The notes under the pieces are model-generated. The model had not been told where the DNA came from. It did no database searches and saw only the letters and a program-made list of their open reading frames with translations. Positions 45,648-55,087 of a stretch of 64,000 nt of DNA are shown here, in pieces (the first letter of the stretch is position 1; every line of letters begins with the position of its first letter). A program made the translations under genes and the position numbers. This stretch comes from Candidatus Nanopelagicus limnes (GTDB lineage: Bacteria; Actinomycetota; Actinomycetes; Nanopelagicales; Nanopelagicaceae): assembly GCF_002287885.2 (NCBI RefSeq), contig NZ_CP016768.2, forward strand, positions 1,116,001 through 1,180,000. Direction: 5' to 3'.

Positions 45648-46456
45648 GCTAACTCCTGCGCTCTTTTTTTAGCAGCAGACATTGCTTGTAAAACCAGTAC
45701 ATCAAAATTATTATCTGAAAAAACTTCTAATGCCGCAGCAGTAGTCCCCTTGGGGCTTGTTACATTCTTTCGTAATGTTTGGGCGTCTAAACCACTTTCT
45801 TTAAGCATTGCAGCTGATCCAGAGATGGTTTCAATTGCTAGCTTGGTCGCAATTTCATTTGATAATCCAAGTTCAACGCCTGCTTTAATCATTGATTCAA
45901 CAAAATTAAAGAAGTAGGCCGGTCCTGAGCCACTTAGTGCAGTTACTGCATCCAGCATCTCCTCCGCCACTATGACAACTTCACCTGATGCTAAAAATAA
46001 TTGAGTTGCTAATTCCATATCCTCTTTTGAAGTTTTTGAACCCGCAGCAATGGCCGAGATTCCTTTGCCAATTTGAGCTGGAGTGTTCGGCATAACCCTC
46101 ACAACCGAAACATCCGATGCTAAATGTTCTTCGATAAATTCTATTTTCTTACCAGCGGCAATTGAGATCACCAACACATTTGGTTTGAGCGTCTTCTTTA
46201 GTTCAATTAAAACAGCCTCAAGATCTTGTGGTTTTACAGCCAGAAAAATAACATCACAACTTTGGCCAATTTCTGAGATTGTTTTGATTTTTACTTTGTA
46301 CTGATTGGCTAGTTCCTCTGTCTTTTCAGCGCTTTTATCGCTTATACAAATCTGATCAGAGTTGAGTGAGTGCTTAAGTAAACTTTTGATAATTGAAGAG
46401 CCCATAACGCCAACACCAATAAAGCCAATGCATTTATTTGTCATTAGAGTGCTCAT
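45644..46456 (-). CDS. proC: Pyrroline-5-carboxylate reductase
   Basis: 270-residue cytoplasmic enzyme making proline from pyrroline-5-carboxylate with NAD(P)H. Rossmann loop is GFIGVGVMGSSII, with FLAVKPQDLE, VRVMPNTPAQIGKG and the C-terminal helix block ALSGSGPAYFF followed by TSPKGTTAAAL. ATG 46456 is preceded by TAGGCT at six bases (leaderless). An ATG at 46444 is the alternative. Followed by the secreted protein gene. Confidence 0.96.
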   Translation of the reverse strand: MSTLMTNKCIGFIGVGVMGSSIIKSLLKHSLNSDQICISDKSAEKTEELANQYKVKIKTISEIGQSCDVIFLAVKPQDLEAVLIELKKTLKPNVLVISIAAGKKIEFIEEHLASDVSVVRVMPNTPAQIGKGISAIAAGSKTSKEDMELATQLFLASGEVVIVAEEMLDAVTALSGSGPAYFFNFVESMIKAGVELGLSNEIATKLAIETISGSAAMLKESGLDAQTLRKNVTSPKGTTAAALEVFSDNNFDVLVLQAMSAAKKRAQELA

Positions 46457-46462
46457 ACTTAA

Positions 46463-46468
46463 AGCCTA
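46463..46468 (-). promoter_or_regulatory. -10 box of proC (leaderless type)
   Basis: TAGGCT on the minus strand, six bases before ATG 46456. The hexamer and spacing are identical to those before murB. Confidence 0.55.
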
Positions 46469-46498
46469 CCCAATTAGTCATTAACCATACTTAACCCT

Positions 46499-46504
46499 TA
46501 AACT
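46499..46504 (+). promoter_or_regulatory. -10 box of the cysteine-rich protein gene
   Basis: TAAACT followed by eight bases and ATG 46513. No Shine-Dalgarno sequence. Divergent from the proC box in a 56-base gap. Confidence 0.45.
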
Positions 46505-46512
46505 ATGGCGCT

Positions 46513-47373
46513 ATGGCTACGAAAAAAAGAGTGAATTCAAAGTTTTCTAAGAATGAGGTAGCTCCTAATTTTGCGCGAGATTGGGTTGAGTTTGAAAACC
46601 CAGCAAATCCTGAGGAAATATTCAAGTGTGATTTAACTTGGCTAACCTCATACTGGCAATGTATTTACGGAAATGGTTGCTGTGGAATTGATGGCGATAA
46701 ACCAGATGCTGGTTGTTGTTCAGATGGTGCTTATTACACCGGCAAAGAAGATGAAGATCGAGTTTTAAAAGCTGCTAAGAAATTAACTAAGGCGCAATGG
46801 CAATTTTATGACCAAGCACGACCAAAGAAATCTGGCGGCAAATTACAAATTTCTGAGATCGGTTTAGATAAGGATCGCAAGACTAGAAAAGTTAAAGACT
46901 CTTGTATCTTTTTAAATCGTGTTGGTTATGAAGCACCTGGCTACTCTGGATCATTTGGTTGCGTGCTACATCATTTAGCGGTTAAAGATCAGGTTCACTT
47001 TGTGGAGACCAAGCCAGATATTTGTTGGCAATTGCCACTACGCAGATCATGGGAAACCCGTGAAATTGGTGATGAAGAAATTACGGTAGTAGTAATTGGT
47101 GAGTACACAAGAAATGCTTGGGGTGAAGGTGGTGCTGATTTTGATTGGTATTGCACCAGTAACTCAGAGGCTCATATTGGAAGAGATCCTGTTTACAAAT
47201 CAAGCAAGGTTGAGTTACTAACCATGATGGGTCCAAAAGGTTATGCAGAGTTAGAAAAATTATGTAACAGCCGAATGGCTGCAATTTCAGCAGCGCGCAA
47301 GGCCCAGAAAAAGCGTGAACTTCCACTCTTTGTGATCCATCCTGCGACTAAGGCTGCACAAGAAAGCAGATAG
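46513..47373 (+). CDS. Cysteine-rich protein of unknown function
   Basis: 286 residues with eleven cysteines: C39, C50, C56, C57, C68, C69, C131, C150, C171, C214 and C251. The N-terminal group includes two CC pairs (GNGCCGID, AGCCSDG), and the later ones sit in DSCIFLN, GSFGCVLHHLA and DICWQLPL. The general order C…CC…C-x-(F/L)-L…GC-x-(L/I)-H…C-W/R-x-x-P recalls DUF3109/YkgJ-type metal-binding proteins, but I cannot assign it with confidence. No signal or membrane segment. A lysine-rich start may bind nucleic acid. It precedes radA by 26 bases on the same strand. Confidence 0.6.
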   Translation: MATKKRVNSKFSKNEVAPNFARDWVEFENPANPEEIFKCDLTWLTSYWQCIYGNGCCGIDGDKPDAGCCSDGAYYTGKEDEDRVLKAAKKLTKAQWQFYDQARPKKSGGKLQISEIGLDKDRKTRKVKDSCIFLNRVGYEAPGYSGSFGCVLHHLAVKDQVHFVETKPDICWQLPLRRSWETREIGDEEITVVVIGEYTRNAWGEGGADFDWYCTSNSEAHIGRDPVYKSSKVELLTMMGPKGYAELEKLCNSRMAAISAARKAQKKRELPLFVIHPATKAAQESR

Positions 47374-47387
47374 TCAGTCCTTGCCAT

Positions 47388-47393
47388 TAGATT
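47388..47393 (+). promoter_or_regulatory. -10 box of radA (leaderless type)
   Basis: TAGATT, then six bases, then the radA ATG at 47400. No ribosome-binding site. Confidence 0.5.
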
Positions 47394-47399
47394 AACGCC

Positions 47400-48770
47400 A
47401 TGGCAAAAGCACCTGCGAAAGATCCATTCCGTTGTGTTGAGTGTGGTTGGAGTGCCACTAAATGGGTTGGTAGATGCGGTGAATGTCAGGCTTGGGGCAG
47501 CGTTGAAGAAATAGCAGCGCCGAAGAAATTATCACTTGTTGCCGGTTCAGTAACTTCAGCTGCCAAACCAATTGGTGATGTTGATTTAGCAAGTGCAAAG
47601 GCTAGAAGCAGTGGTGTTGGTGAATTAGATCGCGTGCTTGGTGGCGGATTAGTACCAGGAGCTGCAATTTTATTAGCGGGTGAACCTGGTGTTGGTAAAT
47701 CAACATTGCTACTAACAGTTGCAGCAGAAACTGCTAAACAAGGAATTCTTTCTTTATATATCAGCGGTGAAGAATCTGCTTCACAGGTTAGATTAAGAGC
47801 TGAGCGTCTAAATGCAATTGATAAGAATTTATGGCTTGCTGCAGAATCTGATTTAGGCGCAGTGATCGCCCATATTGATTCAGTTAAACCTGAATTGCTG
47901 GTAATTGACTCAATACAAACTATCTCTAGCTCAACAGTTGATGGCTCACCTGGCGGTGTTACCCAAGTTCGCGAGATCGCCGCAGCCTTAATTAGAATTG
48001 CTAAAGAGCGATCAATAACATTAGTTTTAGTTGGACATGTAACAAAAGATGGTTCTATCGCTGGCCCAAGATTGCTTGAGCATTTAGTTGATGTTGTCCT
48101 TAACTTTGAAGGTGAGCGTCACTCCAGACTTAGATTAATCAGAGCGATTAAAAATCGATTTGGTGCATCTGATGAGGTTGGATGTTTTGATTTAAATGAC
48201 TCTGGAATTGTTGGGTTACCAGACCCAACTGGTCTGTTTACATCTCGTCACAGTGATCCAGTCCCAGGTACTTGTGTAACAGTTGCGTTAGAGGGCAGAC
48301 GAGCATTACTCGCTGAGATTCAATCATTAGTAAGTGCATCAAACTCAGATGGACGTGACTGGGGCAATTCCAGACGAGTAACAAGTGGATTAGATAACTC
48401 ACGAACTGCAATGACTTTAGCTGTATTAGAGCTTCGAGCAGGAATTAAAATCTCAGGAAGAGATGTTTATGTTGCAACCGTTGGTGGCATGAAAATTACT
48501 GAACCATCTGCTGATCTTGCAGTTGCACTCTCAGTGGCATCTGCTGCAAAAGGTTTAGCGCTGCCAGCAGATTTAGTTGCAATTGGTGAGGTTGGCTTAG
48601 CCGGTGAGATTCGAAAAGTTACTGGAATAACTCAAAGAGTTGCAGAAGCTGCCCGTCTTGGATTTAAACGAGCAATCGTGCCAGTAGGAAGTGATTTAAA
48701 GATTGCAGGTATTGAAATACTAGAAGCTGCTCGAGTTGAGCAAGCAATTAGTAAGGTGAAGATTAACTAG
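47400..48770 (+). CDS. radA: DNA repair protein RadA (Sms)
   Basis: 456-residue RecA-like ATPase that helps branch migration in recombination. N-terminal C4 zinc finger with C12, C15, C26 and C29; Walker A GEPGVGKS (about 94–101); the RadA-specific KNRFG motif in AIKNRFGASDEVG; and a C-terminal Lon-protease-like domain (VGGMKITEPSADLAVALSVA) lacking protease activity. In many actinobacteria disA follows radA; here the next gene is convergent clpC, overlapping by eight bases. Confidence 0.96.
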   Translation: MAKAPAKDPFRCVECGWSATKWVGRCGECQAWGSVEEIAAPKKLSLVAGSVTSAAKPIGDVDLASAKARSSGVGELDRVLGGGLVPGAAILLAGEPGVGKSTLLLTVAAETAKQGILSLYISGEESASQVRLRAERLNAIDKNLWLAAESDLGAVIAHIDSVKPELLVIDSIQTISSSTVDGSPGGVTQVREIAAALIRIAKERSITLVLVGHVTKDGSIAGPRLLEHLVDVVLNFEGERHSRLRLIRAIKNRFGASDEVGCFDLNDSGIVGLPDPTGLFTSRHSDPVPGTCVTVALEGRRALLAEIQSLVSASNSDGRDWGNSRRVTSGLDNSRTAMTLAVLELRAGIKISGRDVYVATVGGMKITEPSADLAVALSVASAAKGLALPADLVAIGEVGLAGEIRKVTGITQRVAEAARLGFKRAIVPVGSDLKIAGIEILEAARVEQAISKVKIN

Positions 48771-51261
48771 TAGCTTCTGCTAAATCACCAGGTGCATCTG
48801 GCAAAGCGGATTTTGGTGTTCCTTTAAAGGTAAAGGTTGCAGTATCAGTTGCATCTGAAACATCTACCAAAATAATCTCACCAGCTTTTAGATCACCAAA
48901 GAGCATCTTCTCTGATAACACATCTTCAAGCTCTCGTTGAATTGTTCTGCGAAGTGGGCGAGCGCCAAGTACTGGGTCATAACCTCGCTTTGCTAGCAAT
49001 GATTTAGCACCGGTTGTTAACTCGATTCCCATATCTTTTGCCTTCAAGCGCTCATCTAATTGAGCAACCATTAGATCAACAATCTTGACGATCTCATTCT
49101 CAGTTAACTGGTGGAATACCACGATGTCATCAATACGGTTTAAGAACTCAGGTCTGAAGTGAGTCTTTAGCTCATCTCCTACCTTTGCCTTCATGCGCTC
49201 ATAACTTCCTTGGGCATCTGCCACATTGGCAAAGCCAAGTGATAATGATTTTGAAATATCGCGAGTACCAAGGTTGGTAGTCATAATGATGATGGTGTTC
49301 TTAAAGTCCACCACACGACCTTGCGCATCAGTTAATCGACCATCCTCTAATACCTGCAGAAGTGAGTTGAAGATATCTGGATGTGCTTTTTCAATCTCAT
49401 CAAATAAAACAACAGAGAATGGACGACGTCGCACCTTCTCAGTTAACTGACCACCCTCGTCATAACCAACATAACCAGGAGGGGCACCAAATAAACGAGA
49501 TGCGGTGTGTTTTTCTGAGTACTCAGACATATCTAATTGAATTAATGCATCTGAATCACCAAATAGGAATTGGGCAAGAGTTCTTGAAAGCTCTGTCTTA
49601 CCAACACCAGATGGGCCAGCAAAGATAAATGATCCGCCAGGACGCTTTGGATCTTTAAGTCCAGCACGTGTTCTACGGATTGCTTGTGACAATGCCTTGA
49701 TAGCTTGGTCTTGACCGATTACGCGGCGATGTAGTTCATCCTCCATCTTAAGTAATCGAGCAGTCTCTGCCTCAGTTAACTTAAATACTGGAATACCAGT
49801 TGCAGTTGAAAGAACTTCAGCAATTAACTCTTCATCTACCTCAGCAACCACATCAAGATCGCCTGCTTTCCAATTCTTCTCTCGCTCTGCCTTTTCAGTG
49901 ATTAAAGATTTCTCTTTATCACGCAAGGATGCAGCCTTTTCAAAATCTTGGCCATCAATTGCTGACTCTTTTTCTTTGCGAGCAGCTGCGATCTTGTCAT
50001 CATATTCACGAATTTCAGGTGGCACAGTCATTCGGCGAATTCGAAGACGAGAGCCTGCCTCATCAATTAAATCAATCGCTTTATCTGGCAGATGGCGATC
50101 TGAAACATAACGATCGGCAAGTGTTGCAGCAGAAACTAGTGCGCCATCTGAGATGGAAACCTTATGGTGGCTTTCATAGCGATCGCGAAGTCCTTTTAGA
50201 ATTTCAATTGTGTGAGCAACAGTTGGCTCGGCAACTTGGATTGGCTGAAAGCGTCGCTCAAGAGCTGCATCTTTTTCTAAGTGCTTGCGATACTCATCCA
50301 ATGTAGTTGCGCCAATTGTCTGTAACTCACCGCGGGCAAGCATTGGCTTTAATATCGAAGCCGCATCAATTGCGCCCTCAGCCGCTCCTGCGCCAACTAA
50401 TGTGTGAATCTCATCAATAAACAAAATAATGTCGCCACGGGTGCGAATCTCTTTTAATACTTTCTTTAATCGCTCTTCAAAATCTCCGCGGTATCTAGAA
50501 CCGGCAACTAAAGCGCCAAGATCTAATGAGTAAAGCTGCTTATCTTTAAGAGTCTCTGGGATGTCACCCTTCACAATTGCTTGGGCTAATCCTTCAACAA
50601 CTGCAGTCTTACCAACTCCTGGTTCACCAATTAGAACTGGGTTATTTTTGGTACGACGAGATAGCACCTGCATAACTCGCTCAATCTCTTTTTCTCTACC
50701 AATTACTGGATCAAGCTTTCCTTCACGGGCTGCTTGCGTAAGGTTTCGGCCAAACTGATCTAAAACTAATGATGTTGATGGTTGACCCTCTGCCGGCCCA
50801 CCTGCTGCAACCGCCTCTTTGCCTTGGTAGCCAGAAAGTAATTGAATAACTTGTTGGCGAACGCGAGAAAGATCTGCGCCAAGTTTTACCAAAACTTGCG
50901 CTGCAACTCCTTCACCTTCACGAATTAAACCCAGAAGAATATGTTCAGTACCAATGTAGTTGTGTCCTAGTTGCAAAGCTTCACGAAGTGATAACTCCAA
51001 AACTTTTTTAGCACGTGGTGTAAATGGAATGTGGCCAGATGGTGCTTGTTGTCCTTGACCAATAATTTCTTCTACCTGTGAGCGAACAGCCTCTAGTGAG
51101 ATACCAAGGGACTCAAGTCCTTTTGCGGCAACGCCTTCACCTTCATGAATTAAACCTAAAAGAATATGTTCAGTACCGATGTAGTTATGGTTGAGCATGC
51201 GTGCTTCTTCTTGCGCCAGCACAACAACGCGTCTGGCACGATCGGTAAACCGTTCAAACAT
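48763..51261 (-). CDS. clpC: ATP-dependent Clp protease ATP-binding subunit ClpC
   Basis: 832-residue AAA+ unfoldase that feeds proteins to ClpP. Two N-terminal Clp repeats (about 1–70 and 77–145), first ATPase domain with Walker A GEPGVGKT (212–219), a UVR coiled-coil middle part ([18 protein letters not shown]), second ATPase domain with [12 protein letters not shown], and a C-terminal D2-small domain. Starts at ATG 51261 with GAAAGG upstream. Not ClpB: the short middle region and Clp N-repeats decide. The 146-base upstream gap has two dyads. Confidence 0.97.
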   Translation of the reverse strand: MFERFTDRARRVVVLAQEEARMLNHNYIGTEHILLGLIHEGEGVAAKGLESLGISLEAVRSQVEEIIGQGQQAPSGHIPFTPRAKKVLELSLREALQLGHNYIGTEHILLGLIREGEGVAAQVLVKLGADLSRVRQQVIQLLSGYQGKEAVAAGGPAEGQPSTSLVLDQFGRNLTQAAREGKLDPVIGREKEIERVMQVLSRRTKNNPVLIGEPGVGKTAVVEGLAQAIVKGDIPETLKDKQLYSLDLGALVAGSRYRGDFEERLKKVLKEIRTRGDIILFIDEIHTLVGAGAAEGAIDAASILKPMLARGELQTIGATTLDEYRKHLEKDAALERRFQPIQVAEPTVAHTIEILKGLRDRYESHHKVSISDGALVSAATLADRYVSDRHLPDKAIDLIDEAGSRLRIRRMTVPPEIREYDDKIAAARKEKESAIDGQDFEKAASLRDKEKSLITEKAEREKNWKAGDLDVVAEVDEELIAEVLSTATGIPVFKLTEAETARLLKMEDELHRRVIGQDQAIKALSQAIRRTRAGLKDPKRPGGSFIFAGPSGVGKTELSRTLAQFLFGDSDALIQLDMSEYSEKHTASRLFGAPPGYVGYDEGGQLTEKVRRRPFSVVLFDEIEKAHPDIFNSLLQVLEDGRLTDAQGRVVDFKNTIIIMTTNLGTRDISKSLSLGFANVADAQGSYERMKAKVGDELKTHFRPEFLNRIDDIVVFHQLTENEIVKIVDLMVAQLDERLKAKDMGIELTTGAKSLLAKRGYDPVLGARPLRRTIQRELEDVLSEKMLFGDLKAGEIILVDVSDATDTATFTFKGTPKSALPDAPGDLAEATS

Positions 51262-51343
51262 TGCTCAAACCTTTCTTCTCTTGATGTAAATAGCCTAATA
51301 CCAAGAGGCGACATTGTGCACTCCGAATAGGCTGTGAATAACT

Positions 51344-51391
51344 CACCCATATATTGGGTGTGTTACTGCCTTATAACCCCATAACTGGGGT
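51344..51391. promoter_or_regulatory. Paired dyads between argA and clpC
   Basis: Two inverted repeats: CACCCA-TATAT-TGGGTG (51344–51360) and ACCCCA-TAAC-TGGGGT (51376–51391), centres about 31 bases apart, or three DNA turns. They share an ACCC…GGGT half-site. They lie 83–130 bases before clpC and 17–64 bases after argA. Neither has a U tract, so paired operators for clpC are favoured over terminators; RNA hairpins ending the lysS-argA message remain possible. They do not look like the ClgR motif I know. Confidence 0.45.
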
Positions 51392-51407
51392 GTTTATGCC
51401 CAGAAAC

Positions 51408-51905
51408 TTAAAGAATTTTCAGCATTCTGGTATTTCCCAGTGTGTTGGGCTTAACACTCTCTAGGTCGAGAAATTCAGCAATACCTTCATCATAGGAACG
51501 CAGTAGTTGGGCGTAAATTTCTGGGTCAACTGGTGCACCTTGAATTTCCACAAAGCCATGGGATCCAAAAAACTTTGTTTCAAAGGTTAAGCAAAATACT
51601 TTCTTAACGCCAATCTCTTTAGCTTTTGTCAAAATACTTTCTAATATTAAATGACCAATACCTTTGCCATGCATTTTTCCAACTACTGCAACTGTTCTAA
51701 CTTCGGCTATATCTTCCCAGAGCACATGCAAAGCTCCGCAGCCAACTACTTCACCATCAACTTCAGCGACAATAAACTCTTGAACGCTTTCAAATAAGGT
51801 TACTGTTTCCTTTGATAATAATTTGCGTTCTACTGCGTAGGTATCAATAATTGCTCTGATCTTTTTAACATCAGAGGTTTTAGCAGATCTAACTACCGCA
51901 GTCAT
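51408..51905 (-). CDS. argA: Amino-acid N-acetyltransferase, short ArgA type
   Basis: 165-residue GNAT-fold acetyltransferase. It has VVRSAKTSDVKKIRAII (strand one and helix one), CGALHVLWEDIAEVRTVAV and the acetyl-CoA loop GKMHGKGIGHLILE, then FETKFFGSHGFVEI. This closely follows the stand-alone mycobacterial glutamate N-acetyltransferase that starts arginine synthesis, unlike the long enterobacterial ArgA. Start overlaps the lysS stop by one base, so it is the tail of that operon. Glutamate as substrate is by family only. Confidence 0.82.
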   Translation of the reverse strand: MTAVVRSAKTSDVKKIRAIIDTYAVERKLLSKETVTLFESVQEFIVAEVDGEVVGCGALHVLWEDIAEVRTVAVVGKMHGKGIGHLILESILTKAKEIGVKKVFCLTFETKFFGSHGFVEIQGAPVDPEIYAQLLRSYDEGIAEFLDLESVKPNTLGNTRMLKIL

Positions 51906-53401
51906 TACTCATCTCCTGCAGTTGGCTTAACTAATGGAAATAAAATTGTCTCCCTGATCCCAAGTCCAGTCAGCGCCATTAACAATCGATCAGCACCCAT
52001 TCCCATACCGCCCATTGGTGGCATGCCATGTTCCATAGCTCTTAAGAAATCCTCATCTAATCCCATCGCCTCTAAATCACCTGACGCACCAAGTTTTGCT
52101 TGTTCAGTTAATCGCTCACGTTGTACTACCGGATCAACTAACTCTGAATATCCAGTAGCTAACTCAAATCCTTCAATGTATAAATCCCACTTCTCTGCCA
52201 CACCCGGTATTTCACGGTGTGCTCGAACTAATGGAGAGGTGTCAATTGGAAAGCCCTTAACAAATGTTGGTTTAGTTAATTTCTCAATTGCTACATGCTC
52301 AAAAATCTCTTCAGCAATTTTTCCTTTAATCCATTTAGGATCAAGCTTGATGCCTAGCTTCGTAGCAATCTTTTTAAGATCATCAATTGAACTCTCACCA
52401 GTTACTTTTTCACCAACAGATTCTGAAATAGCATCAAATAAAGATATCTCACTCCAAGTTCCGCCAAGATCTAATTCACGTCCATCATGGTGCTTAACTA
52501 CGTGGGAGCCAAATACTGCTTTGGCAGAATCCTGCACCAAAGTTCTAGTTAATTCAGCCATGGTGTTCCAATCACCATACGCCTCATAAGTTTCAATCAT
52601 TGCAAACTCAGGTGAGTGAGATGAGTCAGCTCCTTCATTACGGAAATTTCTATTGATTTCAAAAACCTTTTCTAGGCCGCCCACCACACAACGTTTTAAA
52701 TAAAGCTCAGGTGCAATTCTTAAAAACAAATCCATCTCATAAGCATTACTAAAGGTTTTAAATGGACGAGCAGCTGCTCCGCCGTGCATTACCTGCAACA
52801 TTGGAGTTTCTACCTCAATAAAATTTCTGCTGCTAAAAGTTTGGCGTAATGACTTCATAACTGCTGGGCGCAACCTGGCATTACTTCTTGCTTCTTCTCT
52901 AACAATTAAATCCACATAACGCATACGTACGCGACTCTCTTCAGAGAGTGGTTTATGTTCAACTGGTAGCGGCCTTAAGGCTTTTGCAGCGAGTGTGAAT
53001 GAGTTAGCCAAAATTGATAACTCGCCTCGTTTTGAGGTAATTACTTCACCGGTTACCGAGACAATATCTCCCAAATCAATTTCAGATTTCCAAATTTCAA
53101 GTTGTTCTTCACCAATTTTATCCAGTGAAAACATTGCTTGCAGCTCTGTGCCATCACCTTCACGCAAATTAGCAAAACATAATTTGCCCGTATCGCGTTT
53201 GAAAATTACTCGACCAGTGATTGATTCAATTTCTCCGGTTGAAACATCAATTGGAAGATCTTTATGCTTTGTTCTAATCTCTAATAAAGTGGTTGTTCTA
53301 GGGACAGATACTGGATATGGCTGGCCACCACGTTTTAATATCGCAGCTCGTTTTTCTCGCCGGATACGTAGTTGTTCGGGTAGATCATCCTCATCAGCCA
53401 T
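51905..53401 (-). CDS. lysS: Lysyl-tRNA synthetase, class II
   Basis: 498 residues. N-terminal OB-fold tRNA-anticodon domain (about 55–150, with GRVIFKRDTGKLCFANLRE), then the class II core: motif 1 around RNFIEVETPML, motif 2 FEINRNFRNEGADSSHSPEF, motif 3 GMGADRLLMAL. The lysine-site block is EGFELATGYSEL. TAAGAT lies ten bases before the ATG, giving a leader of only about three bases. Follows coaX by 40 bases and leads into argA. Confidence 0.97.
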   Translation of the reverse strand: MADEDDLPEQLRIRREKRAAILKRGGQPYPVSVPRTTTLLEIRTKHKDLPIDVSTGEIESITGRVIFKRDTGKLCFANLREGDGTELQAMFSLDKIGEEQLEIWKSEIDLGDIVSVTGEVITSKRGELSILANSFTLAAKALRPLPVEHKPLSEESRVRMRYVDLIVREEARSNARLRPAVMKSLRQTFSSRNFIEVETPMLQVMHGGAAARPFKTFSNAYEMDLFLRIAPELYLKRCVVGGLEKVFEINRNFRNEGADSSHSPEFAMIETYEAYGDWNTMAELTRTLVQDSAKAVFGSHVVKHHDGRELDLGGTWSEISLFDAISESVGEKVTGESSIDDLKKIATKLGIKLDPKWIKGKIAEEIFEHVAIEKLTKPTFVKGFPIDTSPLVRAHREIPGVAEKWDLYIEGFELATGYSELVDPVVQRERLTEQAKLGASGDLEAMGLDEDFLRAMEHGMPPMGGMGMGADRLLMALTGLGIRETILFPLVKPTAGDE

Positions 53402-53441
53402 GATGTGTTAAATCTTAGCGGGTGAGGTGAGCGGTAATGAT

Positions 53442-54215
53442 TTAATTTCGCTCATGAACTAAGCGCAATCCAATTAATGTTAGATCTGGCTCATGAAATT
53501 CGATCATCTCACTTATTCCTAGCACCAATGGCGCAAGCCCACCAGTTGCAATTACGCAGACATCGCCAGAATCAGGATAAAGATCAGCTAGTTCATCAAT
53601 AATTCGATTTACTAATCCATCTACTTGACCAGCAAAACCAAAGATGGTTCCTGATTGCAGTGCTTCCACTGTGTTCTTACCAATAACTGATTTTGGTTTT
53701 ACTAATTCAACTTTACGAAGTTGAGCAGCTCTTGCAGCTAGGGCATCAACTGAAATCTCAATGCCTGGTGCTAACGCACCACCTAAAAACTCTCCCTTTG
53801 GGGAAACAACATCTAAATTGGTTGAGGTACCAAAATCAACAACAATTGCTGGTCCATCTGATCCATACAAAGTAAATGCAGCCAATGAGTTAACAATCCG
53901 ATCGGCGCCAATCTCTTTTGGGTTATCTACCAATAGAGGCACACCTGTTTTAATCCCCGGTTCAATGATTGTGGTCTTGATATCCTGATAATGATCATCA
54001 AGTAATTTTCTAATCTCACGAAGTACTGCTGGCACAGTTGAGCAGATTGCAACTCCGGTGATATCAAATCCATCAACTAGTGCTGAGTACTGCAGCCATA
54101 ACTCATCAGCGGTATCTCTTGGATCAGTCTTTACTCTCCAAGATTGTTCTAACTTATCTTTATCAAAAACTCCAAGAACTGTGTTGGTATTTCCAACGTC
54201 AATTGTGAGCAACAT
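53442..54215 (-). CDS. coaX: Type III pantothenate kinase
   Basis: 257-residue ASKHA-fold kinase making 4'-phosphopantothenate, the first step to CoA. It has the phosphate loop LLTIDVGNTNTVLGVF, the catalytic aspartate region GADRIVNSLAAF, VDFGTSTNLDVV and GGALAPGIEIS. Overlaps the nadC stop by one base. With panC upstream it links pantothenate synthesis and use; panD and panB are not in this run. Confidence 0.95.
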   Translation of the reverse strand: MLLTIDVGNTNTVLGVFDKDKLEQSWRVKTDPRDTADELWLQYSALVDGFDITGVAICSTVPAVLREIRKLLDDHYQDIKTTIIEPGIKTGVPLLVDNPKEIGADRIVNSLAAFTLYGSDGPAIVVDFGTSTNLDVVSPKGEFLGGALAPGIEISVDALAARAAQLRKVELVKPKSVIGKNTVEALQSGTIFGFAGQVDGLVNRIIDELADLYPDSGDVCVIATGGLAPLVLGISEMIEFHEPDLTLIGLRLVHERN

Positions 54216-55087
54216 TATTTACCCTTTCTAAAGTCGAGACCGATATCTAAAGCTGGGGCAGAGTGTGTGAGTGATCCAACCGCTAAATAAGTAACACCTG
54301 TATTTGCATATGCTTTTGCGTTTTCAATTGTTAAACCACCTGATGCTTCAAGTCTTACCTTGCCTGCAGCTATTGCCACCGCTTCTTGGCAAAGTTGCAC
54401 ACTCATATTGTCGAGCAGAATCACATCGGGCTTAAACTCAATTACTTCCTTGAGTTGATCAATTGAATCGACCTCTACCTCAAGTGATTTTCCAGGAAAC
54501 ATCTTCTTTGTTGCAGTAAAGGCTGCAGAAATAGTGCCGGCAGCAACTATGTGATTATCTTTAATTAATGCAGCCTCTGAAAGTGAAAGCCGGTGATTAG
54601 TAGCACCACCCATTCGGGTTGCGAATTTTTCTAAAGTGCGAAGTCCCGGTGTTGTTTTACGAGTATCTCTGATCTGACATTTAGTTCCTTCAACTTCAGC
54701 CACCCACTTACTTGTTAGTGTTGAAATTCCGCTTAAGTGAGATAGAAAGTTAAGAGCAGTTCGCTCTGCCAACAATATTTTTTGAGTATTGCCTTGTGCT
54801 GTGATTAAAACCTTTCCAGCAGCAACCTTTGCGCCTTCATCGACTAAAACCTCATAATGAGTAACACCGCAGTATTCAAGAACTGCAGCTACTACATGCA
54901 GGCCACTAACTACACCAGATGCTCTTGTTGTGAAATCTGCTGTTGAAACTTGGGAGCTAGAGATGGTTGCTACCGAAGTTATATCTTCTCCACCTGCTAA
55001 ATCCTCACCAATTGAATCTTTAACTAATTGAAAAATATGATTTGGTGAAAGCCCTAGCTTTTTTAAGTTATCTCGAAGTTGATTCAC
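54215..55087 (-). CDS. nadC: Nicotinate-nucleotide pyrophosphorylase (quinolinate PRTase)
   Basis: 290-residue enzyme converting quinolinate and PRPP to nicotinate mononucleotide. Motifs are GEDLAGGEDITS, RTALNFLSHLSGI, RDTRKTTPGLR with substrate-binding arginines and lysine, GGATNHRLSLSEAALIKDNH, and EVEVDS/ILLDNMS of the barrel end. It starts at the nadB stop, without gap. Confidence 0.96.
   Translation of the reverse strand: MNQLRDNLKKLGLSPNHIFQLVKDSIGEDLAGGEDITSVATISSSQVSTADFTTRASGVVSGLHVVAAVLEYCGVTHYEVLVDEGAKVAAGKVLITAQGNTQKILLAERTALNFLSHLSGISTLTSKWVAEVEGTKCQIRDTRKTTPGLRTLEKFATRMGGATNHRLSLSEAALIKDNHIVAAGTISAAFTATKKMFPGKSLEVEVDSIDQLKEVIEFKPDVILLDNMSVQLCQEAVAIAAGKVRLEASGGLTIENAKAYANTGVTYLAVGSLTHSAPALDIGLDFRKGK

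Noticed and set aside
51333-51341. TGTGAATAA, matching a DnaA box (TTATNCACA on the other strand)
   Set aside because: A single copy without other boxes, AT-rich unwinding region or dnaA/dnaN nearby; chance match, not an origin.
52023-52589. 188-codon open frame on the plus strand
   Set aside because: Antisense to lysS, where all class II motifs are present; no recognisable protein features and no start signal.
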